NCBI RefSeq assembly: GCF_023501975.1 | Contig: NZ_JAMFLH010000010.1 | Location: forward strand, 115,450-179,449 | Origin: Altererythrobacter sp. KTW20L | GTDB lineage: Bacteria; Pseudomonadota; Alphaproteobacteria; Sphingomonadales; Sphingomonadaceae | DNA length: 64,000 nucleotides | Direction: 5' to 3' | Shown: positions 1 to 9,202 of the stretch, piece by piece | Numbering within the stretch: position 1 is the stretch's first letter | Layout: the number at the start of each line of letters is the position of its first letter | Translations under genes and position numbers: made by a program | The notes under the pieces: generated by a model | What the model saw: only the letters and a program-made list of their open reading frames with translations | The model's database searches: none | Told to the model about the DNA's origin: nothing

Positions 1-1012
1 TCACGCCCCAGGTCGCGGCAACCGGGGCATAGGAATTGGCCTTGAACCGGCGGAAGCTGTTGGCATTGGGCGCGAAAATCGCCATCGATTCCGCCAGGAG
101 CGCCTTCATCCCGCCAATGGCGTGGCGCAGCAGTTCGGTGCCTTCGGGGTCTTCGCTGGCAAAGGCATTGGCGCCGCTTTCGTCGTTCATCGAGATGTGG
201 AGGTGCATGCCCGAACCCGCGCTCTCCTCGAACGGCTTTGCCATGAAGGTCGCCTCGAAGCCGTGCCTGGCCGCCACGCCCTTGACCACGCGCTTGTACA
301 TCACCGCGTCGTCGGCGGCGCGCAGGGCATCGGGCTTGTGCCGCAGGGTCAGTTCGAACTGGCCGGCGGCATATTCCGATATGGCGCTTTCCAGCGGCAG
401 GCCCTGCGCATCGCAGGCATCGTACAGGTCATCGAAGAACGGCTTGAAGTCCTCCATCTCGCGCAGGCCATAGACCTGGATGTCGCTGGAACGGTGGCCG
501 GTGGCCGGGCCCTTCGCCGGGATCGGGCGGCCCTGGCTGATATCGACGAGGTAGAATTCCAACTCCACCGCAACCACCGGGGTGAGGCCCAGCGCGGCTA
601 GGCGGTCGATCACGTTGCCCAGTACATGGCGCGGGTCGAGATCGTTTGGGGTGCCGTCGAGCTCATAGAAGCTGGTAAGGAACTGCGCCGCATTCTCGCC
701 CAGCCACGGCGTGCGGACCAGCGTGCCCGGCACCGGCTTTACGTGGCGGTCGGCATCGCCATCTTCCCACACAAGGCCGGTCTCCTCGGTATCGCGCCCG
801 GTGATATCGACCACCAGCACCGAACCGGGAAGGAACCGCCCGCTTTCGTAAACCGCCACCACCTCGTGCCTTCGCAGCCGCTTGCCGCGCGGTACGCCGC
901 ACATGTTGGTGAATATGATATCGACCGCATCGACATCGGGGTTGGCGGCGAAGAAATCGACCGCCTCCTGCGCGGAGGCGATGCGGTTGGAACTGTGGGG
1001 CGGCTTGGTCAT
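1..1012 (-). CDS. Glutamine synthetase family protein (gamma-glutamylpolyamine synthetase-like), 3' end outside window
   Basis: The reading frame starts with ATG at 1012 (MTKPPHSSNRIASAQEAVDF) and runs off the left edge, so 337 residues are visible. Glutamine-synthetase landmarks can be read: an N-terminal region with NMCGVPRGKR, the ATP/metal-site strand VAVELEFYLV, the Glu-rich SEYAAGQFE, GSGMHLHIS, and IFAPNANSFRRFK near the cut. The family ligates glutamate to ammonia or to amines. The neighbouring PuuA-like ligase and PuuB-like oxidase suggest gamma-glutamylation of a polyamine or monoamine rather than ammonia assimilation; that is an inference from context. The start overlaps the stop of the upstream aminotransferase in an ATGA, so translation is probably coupled. 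The second ligase at 3636-4985 is a paralogue, and the two may differ in amine substrate. Confidence 0.85.
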   Translation of the reverse strand, partial: MTKPPHSSNRIASAQEAVDFFAANPDVDAVDIIFTNMCGVPRGKRLRRHEVVAVYESGRFLPGSVLVVDITGRDTEETGLVWEDGDADRHVKPVPGTLVRTPWLGENAAQFLTSFYELDGTPNDLDPRHVLGNVIDRLAALGLTPVVAVELEFYLVDISQGRPIPAKGPATGHRSSDIQVYGLREMEDFKPFFDDLYDACDAQGLPLESAISEYAAGQFELTLRHKPDALRAADDAVMYKRVVKGVAARHGFEATFMAKPFEESAGSGMHLHISMNDESGANAFASEDPEGTELLRHAIGGMKALLAESMAIFAPNANSFRRFKANSYAPVAATWGV

Positions 1013-2364
1013 CGTGCATGTCCCGTCAGTGTCTTGAGGCAGTCGTCCAATACGCCTGCCAGCCGCTCGACCTGTTGCAGGGTCGTCTGCGGGCTGACCA
1101 GCGTCATATTGTGGAACGGCGCGATAAGCACGCCGCGATTGATGAGGAAGAGGTGCAGCGCATGTTCCAGCGGTCCGTGCATGGCAGCGCGTGCCTCGGT
1201 CCCGTTGCGTGGGGGCGTGGGGGCGCAGATGAATTCACCGCGCGCACCGACATGGGTCACGTGCCAATCGAGGCCGTTTGCCGCAAATACTTCGCGCAGC
1301 TGCCGCGCCAGTTGGACGGCCAAACCAAGCATGTGATCATAGGCCTCCACGGTCATCACTTCGGTCAAACAGGCCCGCATCGCGGCCATGGCCAGCGGAT
1401 TGGCCGACAGCGTGGTGCCGATGCCCGAATGCCCGGTCTCGCCTTCGTCGCGCAGGCGCTCCATCCGTGTCGCTACCTGGGCCGAGAAACCATAGACCGC
1501 GCAAGGCATGCCGCCCGCCACCGGCTTGCCCAGCACGAACAGGTCGGGCTGCGGGCCGTGGGCGCGGGTCCAGCCGCCGGGGCCGGTGCTGATGGTGTGC
1601 GTCTCGTCGAACACAAGCAGGGTGTCGTGACGCGTGGCCAGGTAGCGCATGGCTTCTAGGTAGCCCGGATCGGGCAGCACCATGCCGACATTGGTCAGGG
1701 CCGGTTCGGTAAGGATCGCGGCCACATCGCCGCGCGCCAGTTCGGCTTCCAGCGCGGCAAGGTCGTTGAATTCGATCACGGCAGTATGTTGCCGCACGTC
1801 ATAGACCTGGCCCACCAGGCTGCGGCGGAGCTCGGGCAAGCCGCCCGCCAGGTCCACGAAAACGTCGTCCACGGCGCCATGATAGCAGCCGTTGAACACC
1901 AGAATGCGGGACCGTCCGGTGATCCCCCGGCACCAGCGGATCACCGCGCGGTTGGCCTCGCTGGCGCTGGAGGTTACTTGCCAGTACGGCAGGCCGAAGC
2001 GGCTGGCGAGTTCATCTGCCACCACCACTGCATCTTCTGTCGGCAACATGCAGGCAAGGCCGCGCTGCGCCTGGTCCGCCAGGGCACGGGCGACAGGCGC
2101 GGGCGAATGGCCGAACATTGCCCCTGTGTCACCAAGGCAGAAGTCATCATAGCGATGCCCGTCCATGTCCCACAATTCGGCACGCTGCGCGCGCTCCACG
2201 AACAGCGGGAAGGGCGTGCCCCAGTCGAGCATCCAGTGAAACGGAACCCCGCGATGCCAGTGGCGCGCGGCGGCCTGCGCCAGTTCAGCCGAACGCGGAT
2301 TGGCCGCGGCGAACCTCTGCCGCTCGTCCGCGATCATCGCGACAATGGCCTGATCGGCGATCAC
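1009..2364 (-). CDS. Class III (PLP-dependent) aminotransferase, glutamate-1-semialdehyde aminomutase-like
   Basis: A 451-residue fold-type I aminotransferase. The GTG at 2364 overlaps the stop of the upstream oxidase (GTGA); a longer open frame exists upstream but would run deep into that gene. Visible landmarks are the cofactor-phosphate region TSSASEANRA (131-140), FNGCYHGAVDD (158-167), the PLP-ring aspartate in LLVFDETHT (Asp253) and the Schiff-base lysine in FVLGKPVAGG (Lys280). The sequence resembles the glutamate-1-semialdehyde aminomutase branch of class III, but the position between two GS-like ligases and a DadA-type oxidase points to a catabolic amine or omega-amino acid transaminase rather than haem synthesis. 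Substrate not predictable from sequence. Confidence 0.85.
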   Translation of the reverse strand: MIADQAIVAMIADERQRFAAANPRSAELAQAAARHWHRGVPFHWMLDWGTPFPLFVERAQRAELWDMDGHRYDDFCLGDTGAMFGHSPAPVARALADQAQRGLACMLPTEDAVVVADELASRFGLPYWQVTSSASEANRAVIRWCRGITGRSRILVFNGCYHGAVDDVFVDLAGGLPELRRSLVGQVYDVRQHTAVIEFNDLAALEAELARGDVAAILTEPALTNVGMVLPDPGYLEAMRYLATRHDTLLVFDETHTISTGPGGWTRAHGPQPDLFVLGKPVAGGMPCAVYGFSAQVATRMERLRDEGETGHSGIGTTLSANPLAMAAMRACLTEVMTVEAYDHMLGLAVQLARQLREVFAANGLDWHVTHVGARGEFICAPTPPRNGTEARAAMHGPLEHALHLFLINRGVLIAPFHNMTLVSPQTTLQQVERLAGVLDDCLKTLTGHAR

Positions 2365-3632
2365 AGCCGGTCCCTCAGGGCGAACCACAGCATGCCCGCG
2401 ACATAAAGCGGCTCGCGCAACAACGGGCCGCCGGGAAACGGCTTGCCGGGGAGGGCAGCGAACAGGTCGAACCGCTCGGCCGTGCCGCGCATGGCATCGG
2501 CGATCATCTCGCCCGCCAGCGTGGTCAAAAGCACACCGTGGCCCGACCAGCCGAAGGCATAGAAGCTGTTGCCCAGCCGTCCGAAGCACGGCAGGCGGTT
2601 CATCGTCACTCCAACCAGCCCGCCCCAGGCATAATCGATCGGAACCCCGGCCAGTTGCGGGAAGACCCGTTCGAGATAGGGGCGCACGAAGCCTGCCACA
2701 TCTGCGGGCGGGCGGGGCGTGTATTTCTCGCCCCCGCCGAAGACCAGCCGCTTGTCGGCACTGAGGCGGTAGTAGTTGAGCACGAACCGGCTGTCGGCCA
2801 CGGCGGCGCCCGATGGCATCAGCGCCCGCGCCTGCTCGGTCGAAAGCGGGGCGGTGGCCACGTTGTAGTTGGCGACCGGCATGGTCATCCGGCCAAGGCG
2901 TGGCTCGACCGATCCGATGAAGGCATCGCAGGCCAGCACACCGTGCTGCGCGGTCACGCGGCCATGTGCGGTTGTCGTCACAACCGGCGTGCCGTGATCC
3001 ATTGCCGTGACTGCGCTGTCCTCGAAGATCCGCACCCCGGCGTCCAGCGCCGCCTGGGCCAGACCTAGCGCATAGTTGAGAGGGTGGAGGTGGCCGCCGT
3101 TCGCGTCGAACATTCCGCCATGGTAGATCGGGCTGGCGACGTGGTCAGCCACGTCTGCCGCACCGACAATCCGCGCCGAGGAATAATCGAGCAGCTGTTC
3201 GAGAAGGTCACGCTCGCGCTTCATGGCTTCAAGGTGCGCAGGCTTGGCAGCGGCCAGGAAGTGGCCCTTGCGCAAGTCGCACGCGATCCCGTGGCGCGCA
3301 ATCCGCTCGCGCACGCGCTCTCCCGCAAGGTTGGCTACGGCGAGCAGGCGCGCGGTCTGGCCTGCGCCGAACTCGGCCATCAGGTCCACCGCGCTCCATC
3401 GCATGCCGGGGATCATCTGCCCGCCATTGCGGCCCGATGCGCCCCAGCCGATCCGCTTGCTTTCCAGAAGCACGACCGAAAACCCGGCCTCTGCCGCATG
3501 AAGCGCGGCGGACAGGCCGGTATAGCCGCCGCCGACCACCACCACGTCGGCTGCGATGTCGCCTGCAAGCTTTGGCTGTTCGGGAAAGGGATTGGCGCTC
3601 GCCGCATAGAGGGACGGCGCGTGGGTGGTCAT
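2361..3632 (-). CDS. FAD-dependent amine oxidase of the DAO/DadA family, gamma-glutamylputrescine oxidase-like
   Basis: A 423-residue flavoprotein with an N-terminal Rossmann dinucleotide-binding motif VVVGGGYTGLSAAL (31-44) and the family-typical ESKRIGWGASGRNGGQM segment that closes over FAD. A C-terminal FAD-contacting region, YAFGWSGHGVLLTTLAGEM, is also present. The layout matches PuuB-type oxidases, which oxidise the free amino group of gamma-glutamylputrescine to an aldehyde with H2O2 release. It lies three bases downstream of the PuuA-like ligase and overlaps the next aminotransferase, so the four leftward genes look like one operon. A PuuC-like aldehyde dehydrogenase and PuuD-like hydrolase are not in the visible part. 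Substrate assignment is inferred from the ligase neighbours. Confidence 0.85.
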   Translation of the reverse strand: MTTHAPSLYAASANPFPEQPKLAGDIAADVVVVGGGYTGLSAALHAAEAGFSVVLLESKRIGWGASGRNGGQMIPGMRWSAVDLMAEFGAGQTARLLAVANLAGERVRERIARHGIACDLRKGHFLAAAKPAHLEAMKRERDLLEQLLDYSSARIVGAADVADHVASPIYHGGMFDANGGHLHPLNYALGLAQAALDAGVRIFEDSAVTAMDHGTPVVTTTAHGRVTAQHGVLACDAFIGSVEPRLGRMTMPVANYNVATAPLSTEQARALMPSGAAVADSRFVLNYYRLSADKRLVFGGGEKYTPRPPADVAGFVRPYLERVFPQLAGVPIDYAWGGLVGVTMNRLPCFGRLGNSFYAFGWSGHGVLLTTLAGEMIADAMRGTAERFDLFAALPGKPFPGGPLLREPLYVAGMLWFALRDRL

Positions 3633-3635
3633 GTA

Positions 3636-4985
3636 TCAGACCTTCAGCAGCAGGTGTTCGCGCTCCCACGAGGAGATCACCGACTGGTAGGCGTAAAGCT
3701 CGGTATCCTTGATGGCATAGAATACCTCGAAGAAATCGGTCCCGAAATACTCGCGCACCGGCTTGCAATGGCTGAACCGGTCGAGCGCGCCTTCCAGCGT
3801 GCGCGGCAGGGTGCGGGCGCGGTTATAGGCATTGCCGCTCATCATCTTGGGCGGCTGCATGCGTTCGACCATGCCGATATAGCCGCATACCAGCGAGGCG
3901 GCGATGGCCAGGTAGGGGTTGGCGTCGGCGCCGGGGAGGCGGTTCTCGATCCGGCGGTTTTTGGCATCCGATACCGGCAGGCGCAGCCCACAACTGCGGT
4001 TGTCGCTGCCCCACTGCACATTGATCGGCGCATCGGTATCGGGCCGCATCCGGCGGAACGAGTTAACGTTGGGCGCGAACAGCGGCGAGACCTGCGGCAG
4101 CAGGCGGGCGAGCCCGGCGATATAGCTGCGGAAGAGGGCGCTATCCCTGCCGTTGGGGGTCGAGAACACGTTGCGCCCTGTTTCCGCATCCAGCACCGAC
4201 TGGTGGATGTGCATCGCACTGCCTGGCTGGTCGGACATCGGTTTGGCCATAAAGGTGGCATAGACCCCGTGTTCCAGCGCCACCTGCCGCACGATCCGCT
4301 TGAACAGCAGCGCCTCGTCAGCCAGCGCCAGTGGATCGCCATGCTCGAAGTTGACTTCCAGCTGGGCGGCCCCCGCCTCGTGGATCATGGTATCGATGTT
4401 GAGCGCGGCCTTCTCGCAGAAGTCGTAGATATGCTCGATGATATCCTCGAACTCGCTCAGCGCTTCCAGGCCATAGGGCTGGCTGCCGGTTTCCGCCCGG
4501 CCCGAGCGGCCGACCGGCGGAACCAGCGGAAAGTCGGCGTCGAGGTTCTTGGAGACGAGGTAGAATTCCAGTTCCGGTGCAATCACCGGACGCCAGCCGC
4601 GCTTCTCGTAGAGGCCCAGCACCTTCTTCAGAATGTGGCGCGGCGCGATGGCGACCGGCTTGCCCGCGGAATCGAAGGCATCGGCGATGACATAGGCGGT
4701 TGGCGTCTTGTAGCCCGGTGCTTCGCGGATGGTGGCGGCATCGGGCACCAGCACGACATCGGGATCGAAGGCGGGGACGATGCTGTCGATGCCTTCGGGA
4801 TAGTCGCCGGTCACGGTCACGGTGAACACGCTGCCGGGGATGCGCAGGGTGCGGTCGGTGATGCTTTTCAGGAATTTGCCTGCGGGCAGGACCTTGCCGC
4901 GCTGGATGCCGTTCATGTCGGGCACGATGCATTCCACCTCGGCGATGCCGCGTTCCTTGATCCAGGCAGCGATGTCGGTGGTCAT
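3636..4985 (-). CDS. Glutamine synthetase family protein, PuuA-like gamma-glutamylputrescine synthetase
   Basis: A 449-residue protein, close to the length of PuuA-type ligases. It carries IVPDMNGIQRGKV near the N-terminus, the active-site strand APELEFYLV, the glutamate-rich HEAGAAQLEVN, SAMHIHQSV, the ATP-site FAPNVNSFRRM and the arginine-containing WGSDNRSCGLRLP. PuuA joins the gamma-carboxyl of glutamate to putrescine at ATP cost, which protects the amine during later oxidation. It is the first gene of the leftward operon, with the FAD oxidase directly after it. No strong ribosome-binding site precedes the ATG at 4985. Function is inferred from family and neighbours; a different amine such as diaminopropane is possible given the beta-alanine genes on the other side. 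Confidence 0.85.
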   Translation of the reverse strand: MTTDIAAWIKERGIAEVECIVPDMNGIQRGKVLPAGKFLKSITDRTLRIPGSVFTVTVTGDYPEGIDSIVPAFDPDVVLVPDAATIREAPGYKTPTAYVIADAFDSAGKPVAIAPRHILKKVLGLYEKRGWRPVIAPELEFYLVSKNLDADFPLVPPVGRSGRAETGSQPYGLEALSEFEDIIEHIYDFCEKAALNIDTMIHEAGAAQLEVNFEHGDPLALADEALLFKRIVRQVALEHGVYATFMAKPMSDQPGSAMHIHQSVLDAETGRNVFSTPNGRDSALFRSYIAGLARLLPQVSPLFAPNVNSFRRMRPDTDAPINVQWGSDNRSCGLRLPVSDAKNRRIENRLPGADANPYLAIAASLVCGYIGMVERMQPPKMMSGNAYNRARTLPRTLEGALDRFSHCKPVREYFGTDFFEVFYAIKDTELYAYQSVISSWEREHLLLKV

Positions 4986-5198
4986 GCAGGTCTCGCGGTT
5001 TGATCGCCGGGGACTGGTGGTGATCGGTGCCCCCGCGACAGGTTGTATCTTGCAGGGCGCGGCAGGGGAAGGCCAATGGTATTTATACAGGCCATGCCTA
5101 TCAGCTTTTCCGATAGCACGGCTGGCAGCGAACAGGGTGGCGGGGCGACATGGGGACCGTTAGACCTGCGCCTGCCGCCATTCCCACGGAGTTTTCCG
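4986..5198. promoter_or_regulatory. Divergent promoter region between amine-oxidation and beta-alanine operons
   Basis: This 213-bp gap separates the leftward ligase/oxidase operon from the rightward aminotransferase/Ald/MmsA operon, so promoters for both must lie here. An AT-rich patch (TATTTATACA at 5080-5089) stands out against the GC-rich background and could be part of a core promoter. A TATC-N9-GATA dyad lies at about 5100-5116. No operator can be named. An alternative ATG at 5094 would extend the aminotransferase by 35 residues, but that stretch reads as non-conserved sequence. Confidence 0.45.
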
Positions 5199-6512
5199 GT
5201 GACCGAACCCAACGATCTCGCCGCATTCTGGATGCCGTTCACAGACAACCGCGGGTTCAAGGCCAATCCGCGCATGTTCGTGGCGGCCGAGGGAATGCAC
5301 TATACGGCGGCGGCGGGGCACAAGGTGCTCGATGCCACTGGTGGCCTGTGGTGCGTCAATGCCGGACATGGCCGCACGGCCATTGTCGAGGCAATCCGCA
5401 AAACCGCGGGCGAGATGGACTTTGCGCCCACCTTCCAGCTCGGCCATCCGCTTGCGTTCGAGGCGGCATCGCACCTTGCCCTGCTGATGCCAGAAGGGTT
5501 GGACCGGATCTTCTTCGTCAATTCGGGGTCCGAGGCGGTGGACAGCGCACTCAAGATCGCGCTCGCCTACCAGAAGGCGCGCGGGCAGGGCGGGCGTACC
5601 CGGCTGATCGGGCGCGAGCGGGGTTACCATGGCACCGGCTTCGGCGGCATTTCGGTGGGCGGTATCGTGGGCAATCGCCGCCAGTTCGGCACCCTTTTGA
5701 CCGGCGTGGACCACCTGCGCCACACGCACGACCTTGCGCGCAATGCCTATAGCCGGGGCCTGCCCCCGCACGGCGCTGAACTGGCCGACGACCTGGAGCG
5801 GCTGGTAGCGTTGCACGGCGCGGAAACCATCGCGGCGGTCATTGTGGAGCCGGTGGCAGGCTCCACCGGGGTGCTGATCCCGCCGGTCGGCTATCTCCAG
5901 CGCTTGCGCGAAATCTGCGACCGGCACGACATCCTGCTGATTTTCGACGAGGTCATCACGGCTTTCGGGCGCGTCGGCTGCGCCACGGCAGCCGAGCGGT
6001 TCGGCGTGACGCCCGATCTCATCTGCATGGCCAAGGGGCTGACCAATGCGGCCGTGCCAATGGGCGCGGTGGCAGTACGACGCAGCGTGCACGATACCAT
6101 CGTCGATAATTCCGCGCCCGGGATCGAGCTGTTCCACGGGTATACCTATTCCGGTCACCCACTGGCCTCTGCCGCCGCCATCGCCACATTGGGGATATAC
6201 CGGTCCGAAGGATTGTTCCAGAAGGCCATCGCGCTGGAAGACTACTGGGCCGACGCGGTCCATTCGCTCAAAGGTGCGCGCCACGTCATCGATTGCCGCA
6301 ATGTTGGTCTGATCGGGGGGATCGAACTGGAACCCCGCCCTGGCGCGCCCACAAAGCGCGCCATGGAAGTGTTCCACCGCGCGTTCGACGAGGGACTGCT
6401 GATCCGCGTGACGGGCGACATCATTGCCCTGTCGCCGCCGCTGATCCTCGAAAAGACCAATATCGACGAGATTTTCGGCAAGCTGGCCGCGATACTCGAC
6501 AGCATCGAATAA
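5199..6512 (+). CDS. Omega-amino acid (beta-alanine):pyruvate aminotransferase
   Basis: A 437-residue class III aminotransferase. I chose the GTG at 5199 because GGAG lies 8 bases before it and the protein then begins VTEPNDLAAFWMPFTDNRGFK, the usual start region of this group; upstream ATGs add unconserved residues. Visible landmarks are NSGSEAVDSALK (phosphate site, about 108-119), YHGTGFGGISVGG (143-155), IFDEVITAFGR with Asp250, and the PLP lysine in CMAKGLTNA (Lys279). The reaction is beta-alanine plus pyruvate to malonate semialdehyde plus L-alanine. The two genes directly downstream use exactly these products, which strongly supports the substrate call. Confidence 0.88.
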   Translation: MTEPNDLAAFWMPFTDNRGFKANPRMFVAAEGMHYTAAAGHKVLDATGGLWCVNAGHGRTAIVEAIRKTAGEMDFAPTFQLGHPLAFEAASHLALLMPEGLDRIFFVNSGSEAVDSALKIALAYQKARGQGGRTRLIGRERGYHGTGFGGISVGGIVGNRRQFGTLLTGVDHLRHTHDLARNAYSRGLPPHGAELADDLERLVALHGAETIAAVIVEPVAGSTGVLIPPVGYLQRLREICDRHDILLIFDEVITAFGRVGCATAAERFGVTPDLICMAKGLTNAAVPMGAVAVRRSVHDTIVDNSAPGIELFHGYTYSGHPLASAAAIATLGIYRSEGLFQKAIALEDYWADAVHSLKGARHVIDCRNVGLIGGIELEPRPGAPTKRAMEVFHRAFDEGLLIRVTGDIIALSPPLILEKTNIDEIFGKLAAILDSIE

Positions 6513-6523
6513 GGAGATCCCCC

Positions 6524-7639
6524 ATGATTGTCGGCACCCTGCGCGAGATCAAGAACAACGAATTCCGTGTCGGCCTGACGCCGGAAGCGGCGCAGGAGCT
6601 GGTCTCTGCCGGGCACGATGTGGTGATCGAGGCGGGCGCGGGGCTGGGCATCGGCGCGGCGGACGAGGCCTATGAGGCTGCCGGTGCCCGTATTCTTGCC
6701 AGCGCCGCCGAGGTCTTCGCCAGCGCGGAACTGGTGGTCAAGGTAAAGGAGCCGCAGCCGGGCGAACGAGCCATGCTGCGTGAAGGCCAGGTGCTGTTCA
6801 CCTACCTCCACCTCGCGCCCGACCCCGACCAGGCGAAGGACCTGCTGGCCAGCGGGGCAGTGTGCATTGCCTATGAAACCGTGACCGACGCGACCGGCGG
6901 CCTGCCGCTGCTCAAGCCGATGAGCCAGGTGGCCGGGCGCATGGCGATCCAGGCGGGCGCAACCGCGTTGGAAAAGGCCCACGGCGGGCGCGGCGTGCTG
7001 CTGGGCGGCGTGCCGGGCGTGCTACCAGGCAAGGTGGCCATCATCGGCGGCGGCGTGGTGGGATTCAATGCCGCGCAGATGGCTGCGGGGCTGGGGGCGG
7101 ATGTGACCATCCTCGACCGTTCGGCCGAAGTGCTGGAGAAGCTGGGCATCCATTTTGAAGCTCGCGCAAAGACCCGCTTCTCCAACCGCGCCAACCTGGC
7201 GGCCTGCGTGGCCGAGGCAGACCTGGTGATCGGCGCCGTGCTGATCCCTGGAGCCGAAGCGCCCAAGCTGGTCAGCCGCGCCATGCTCGCCACGATGAAA
7301 CCCGGCGCGGTGCTGGTGGACGTGGCGATCGACCAGGGTGGCTGCTTCGAGACCAGCAAGCCCACGACCCATGCCGATCCGACCTATATCGTCGATGGCA
7401 TCGTGCATTATTGCGTCGCCAACATGCCGGGCGCCGTGGCCCGCACGTCCACCTATGCGCTGGGCAATGTCACCCTGCCGCACGTTCTGCGTCTGGCGAA
7501 GCACGGCTGGAAGGAAGCGCTGCGGCGTGATCCGCACCTGCTGGCGGGCCTCAACATCGCCCATGGCAAGGTGACCTGCCAGCCGGTGGCAGAGGCGCTT
7601 GAACTGCCCTTCACCGATCCTGACACGGTGCTCGGCTGA
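6524..7639 (+). CDS. ald: Alanine dehydrogenase (NAD-dependent)
   Basis: A 371-residue protein, the standard length for Ald, preceded by AAGGAG 7 bases before the ATG. It begins [18 protein letters not shown]. The residues known to act in this family fall at their canonical numbers: Arg15, Lys75 (VKVKEP), His96 (TYLHLAP) and Asp270 (VAIDQGG). The NAD-binding glycine motif [10 protein letters not shown] is at 171-180. Ald interconverts L-alanine and pyruvate plus ammonia. Sitting between the transaminase that makes alanine from pyruvate and MmsA, it would regenerate the amino acceptor and release nitrogen as ammonia. It overlaps mmsA by one base (TGATG). Confidence 0.97.
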   Translation: MIVGTLREIKNNEFRVGLTPEAAQELVSAGHDVVIEAGAGLGIGAADEAYEAAGARILASAAEVFASAELVVKVKEPQPGERAMLREGQVLFTYLHLAPDPDQAKDLLASGAVCIAYETVTDATGGLPLLKPMSQVAGRMAIQAGATALEKAHGGRGVLLGGVPGVLPGKVAIIGGGVVGFNAAQMAAGLGADVTILDRSAEVLEKLGIHFEARAKTRFSNRANLAACVAEADLVIGAVLIPGAEAPKLVSRAMLATMKPGAVLVDVAIDQGGCFETSKPTTHADPTYIVDGIVHYCVANMPGAVARTSTYALGNVTLPHVLRLAKHGWKEALRRDPHLLAGLNIAHGKVTCQPVAEALELPFTDPDTVLG

Positions 7640-9135
7640 TGCAGCAAATCGGGCATTTCATCGCCGGCCATCCGCAAGCCGAAGCAAGCGGGCGAACGGG
7701 TGCGGTATTCAACCCTGCCACCGGCGAGCAGAGCGGCACTGTGGCGCTCGCCTCGGCAGCCGAGGTGGACGAGGCAGTGCGCGCGGCGCAAGCGGCATTT
7801 CCCGGCTGGGCGGCTACCCCGCCCCTGCAGCGCGCTCGCGTGTTGGGCCGCTTCCTGCGCATCCTGGAGGAGCGGACCGGCGAACTGGCCGCTGTGATCA
7901 CAGCCGAACACGGCAAGGTGCTGTCCGATGCTCGCGGCGAGGTGCAGCGGGGGCTGGAAGTGGTCGAATTCGCCACTGGCGCGCCCAACCTGCTGAAAGG
8001 TGATTTCACGGCAGATGTCGGCCGCGATATCGACAGCCATGCGGTGCGCCAGCCGCTGGGTGTGGTGGCCGGGATCACCCCGTTCAATTTCCCCGCCATG
8101 GTGCCGATGTGGATGTTTCCCGTGGCGCTTGCCTGCGGCAACTGCTTTGTCCTGAAACCTTCGGAACGCGATCCCTCGGCATCCCTGCTGATCGCCCGGT
8201 GGCTGGCCGAGGCGGGCCTTCCGGCAGGCGTATTCAGCGTTGTGCAGGGTGACAAGGTGGCGGTTGATGCCTTGCTGGCCGACAGCCGCGTAAAGGCGGT
8301 GAGCTTCGTCGGCTCCACCCCGATCGCCCGCTACATCTATGAAACCGCCGCGAAGAACGGCAAGCGCTGCCAGGCGCTGGGCGGGGCCAAGAACCACATG
8401 GTGGTGATGCCCGATGCCGATCTCGACCAGGTTGCCGATGCCCTGATGGGCGCGGCCTATGGCTCGGCAGGGGAACGCTGCATGGCGATTTCGGTCGCCG
8501 TGCCGGTGGGGCAGGAAACGGCCGATGCACTGGTGGCGCGGCTTGTGCCACGGGTGCGGGCGCTCAAGGTTGGGCCGGGGACCGATGCCGAGGCGGAGAT
8601 GGGCCCGCTGGTCAGCGCCGCACACCGCGACAAGGTGGCCGGCTATATCGCCAGTGGCGAGGCCGACGGGGCCAAGCTGCTGGTCGATGGGCGCGGGCTG
8701 GAATTGCAGGGCTATGAGCAGGGCTACTTCATCGGCGGCACCCTGTTCGACCATGTGACCGCCGACATGGCGATCTATCGCGAGGAGATTTTCGGTCCGG
8801 TGCTCTGTGTCGTGCGGGCCGATGATTTCGAGCAGGCAGTCAGCTTGGTAAATGCCCACGAATTCGGCAATGGCACGGCGATCTTCACCCGCGATGGCGA
8901 TGCGGCGCGTGCCTATGCCGACCGGATCGAAGTGGGCATGGTGGGCATCAACGTGCCGATCCCGGTGCCGATGGCCTTCCACAGCTTTGGCGGGTGGAAA
9001 GCCTCGCTGTTCGGCGATCATCACATGCACGGGGCCGAAGGCGTACGGTTCTATACCCGGCTGAAGACCGTCACCAGCCGCTGGCCCACCGGCCTGCGAT
9101 CGGGCGCGGACTTCGTTATGCCGACGATAAAGTAG
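7639..9135 (+). CDS. mmsA: CoA-acylating methylmalonate/malonate-semialdehyde dehydrogenase
   Basis: A 498-residue aldehyde dehydrogenase of the MmsA branch. The oxyanion Asn is in TPFNFPAM (Asn150) and the catalytic cysteine is Cys281 in [11 protein letters not shown]. The general-base glutamate of ordinary aldehyde dehydrogenases is replaced by GGAKNH at 248-253, as expected for the CoA-dependent enzymes. The reaction is malonate semialdehyde plus CoA and NAD to acetyl-CoA, CO2 and NADH; methylmalonate semialdehyde from valine is the other classical substrate. As the third gene of the transaminase-Ald-MmsA operon its likely role here is the last step of beta-alanine breakdown. Confidence 0.95.
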   Translation: MQQIGHFIAGHPQAEASGRTGAVFNPATGEQSGTVALASAAEVDEAVRAAQAAFPGWAATPPLQRARVLGRFLRILEERTGELAAVITAEHGKVLSDARGEVQRGLEVVEFATGAPNLLKGDFTADVGRDIDSHAVRQPLGVVAGITPFNFPAMVPMWMFPVALACGNCFVLKPSERDPSASLLIARWLAEAGLPAGVFSVVQGDKVAVDALLADSRVKAVSFVGSTPIARYIYETAAKNGKRCQALGGAKNHMVVMPDADLDQVADALMGAAYGSAGERCMAISVAVPVGQETADALVARLVPRVRALKVGPGTDAEAEMGPLVSAAHRDKVAGYIASGEADGAKLLVDGRGLELQGYEQGYFIGGTLFDHVTADMAIYREEIFGPVLCVVRADDFEQAVSLVNAHEFGNGTAIFTRDGDAARAYADRIEVGMVGINVPIPVPMAFHSFGGWKASLFGDHHMHGAEGVRFYTRLKTVTSRWPTGLRSGADFVMPTIK

Positions 9136-9202
9136 GTTTTGCCTCGCGCCTGAGCGCTCCTTTGGTATGGACCCTGCCACTAGCAGATGAAGGGACGTGA
9201 GG

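Noticed and set aside
3084..5003. A 639-codon open frame on the plus strand opposite the oxidase and PuuA-like genes
   Set aside because: It is a GC-rich antisense shadow: His/Arg/Gly-rich with no domain motifs, while the minus strand carries clear catalytic motifs and ATGA-coupled starts.
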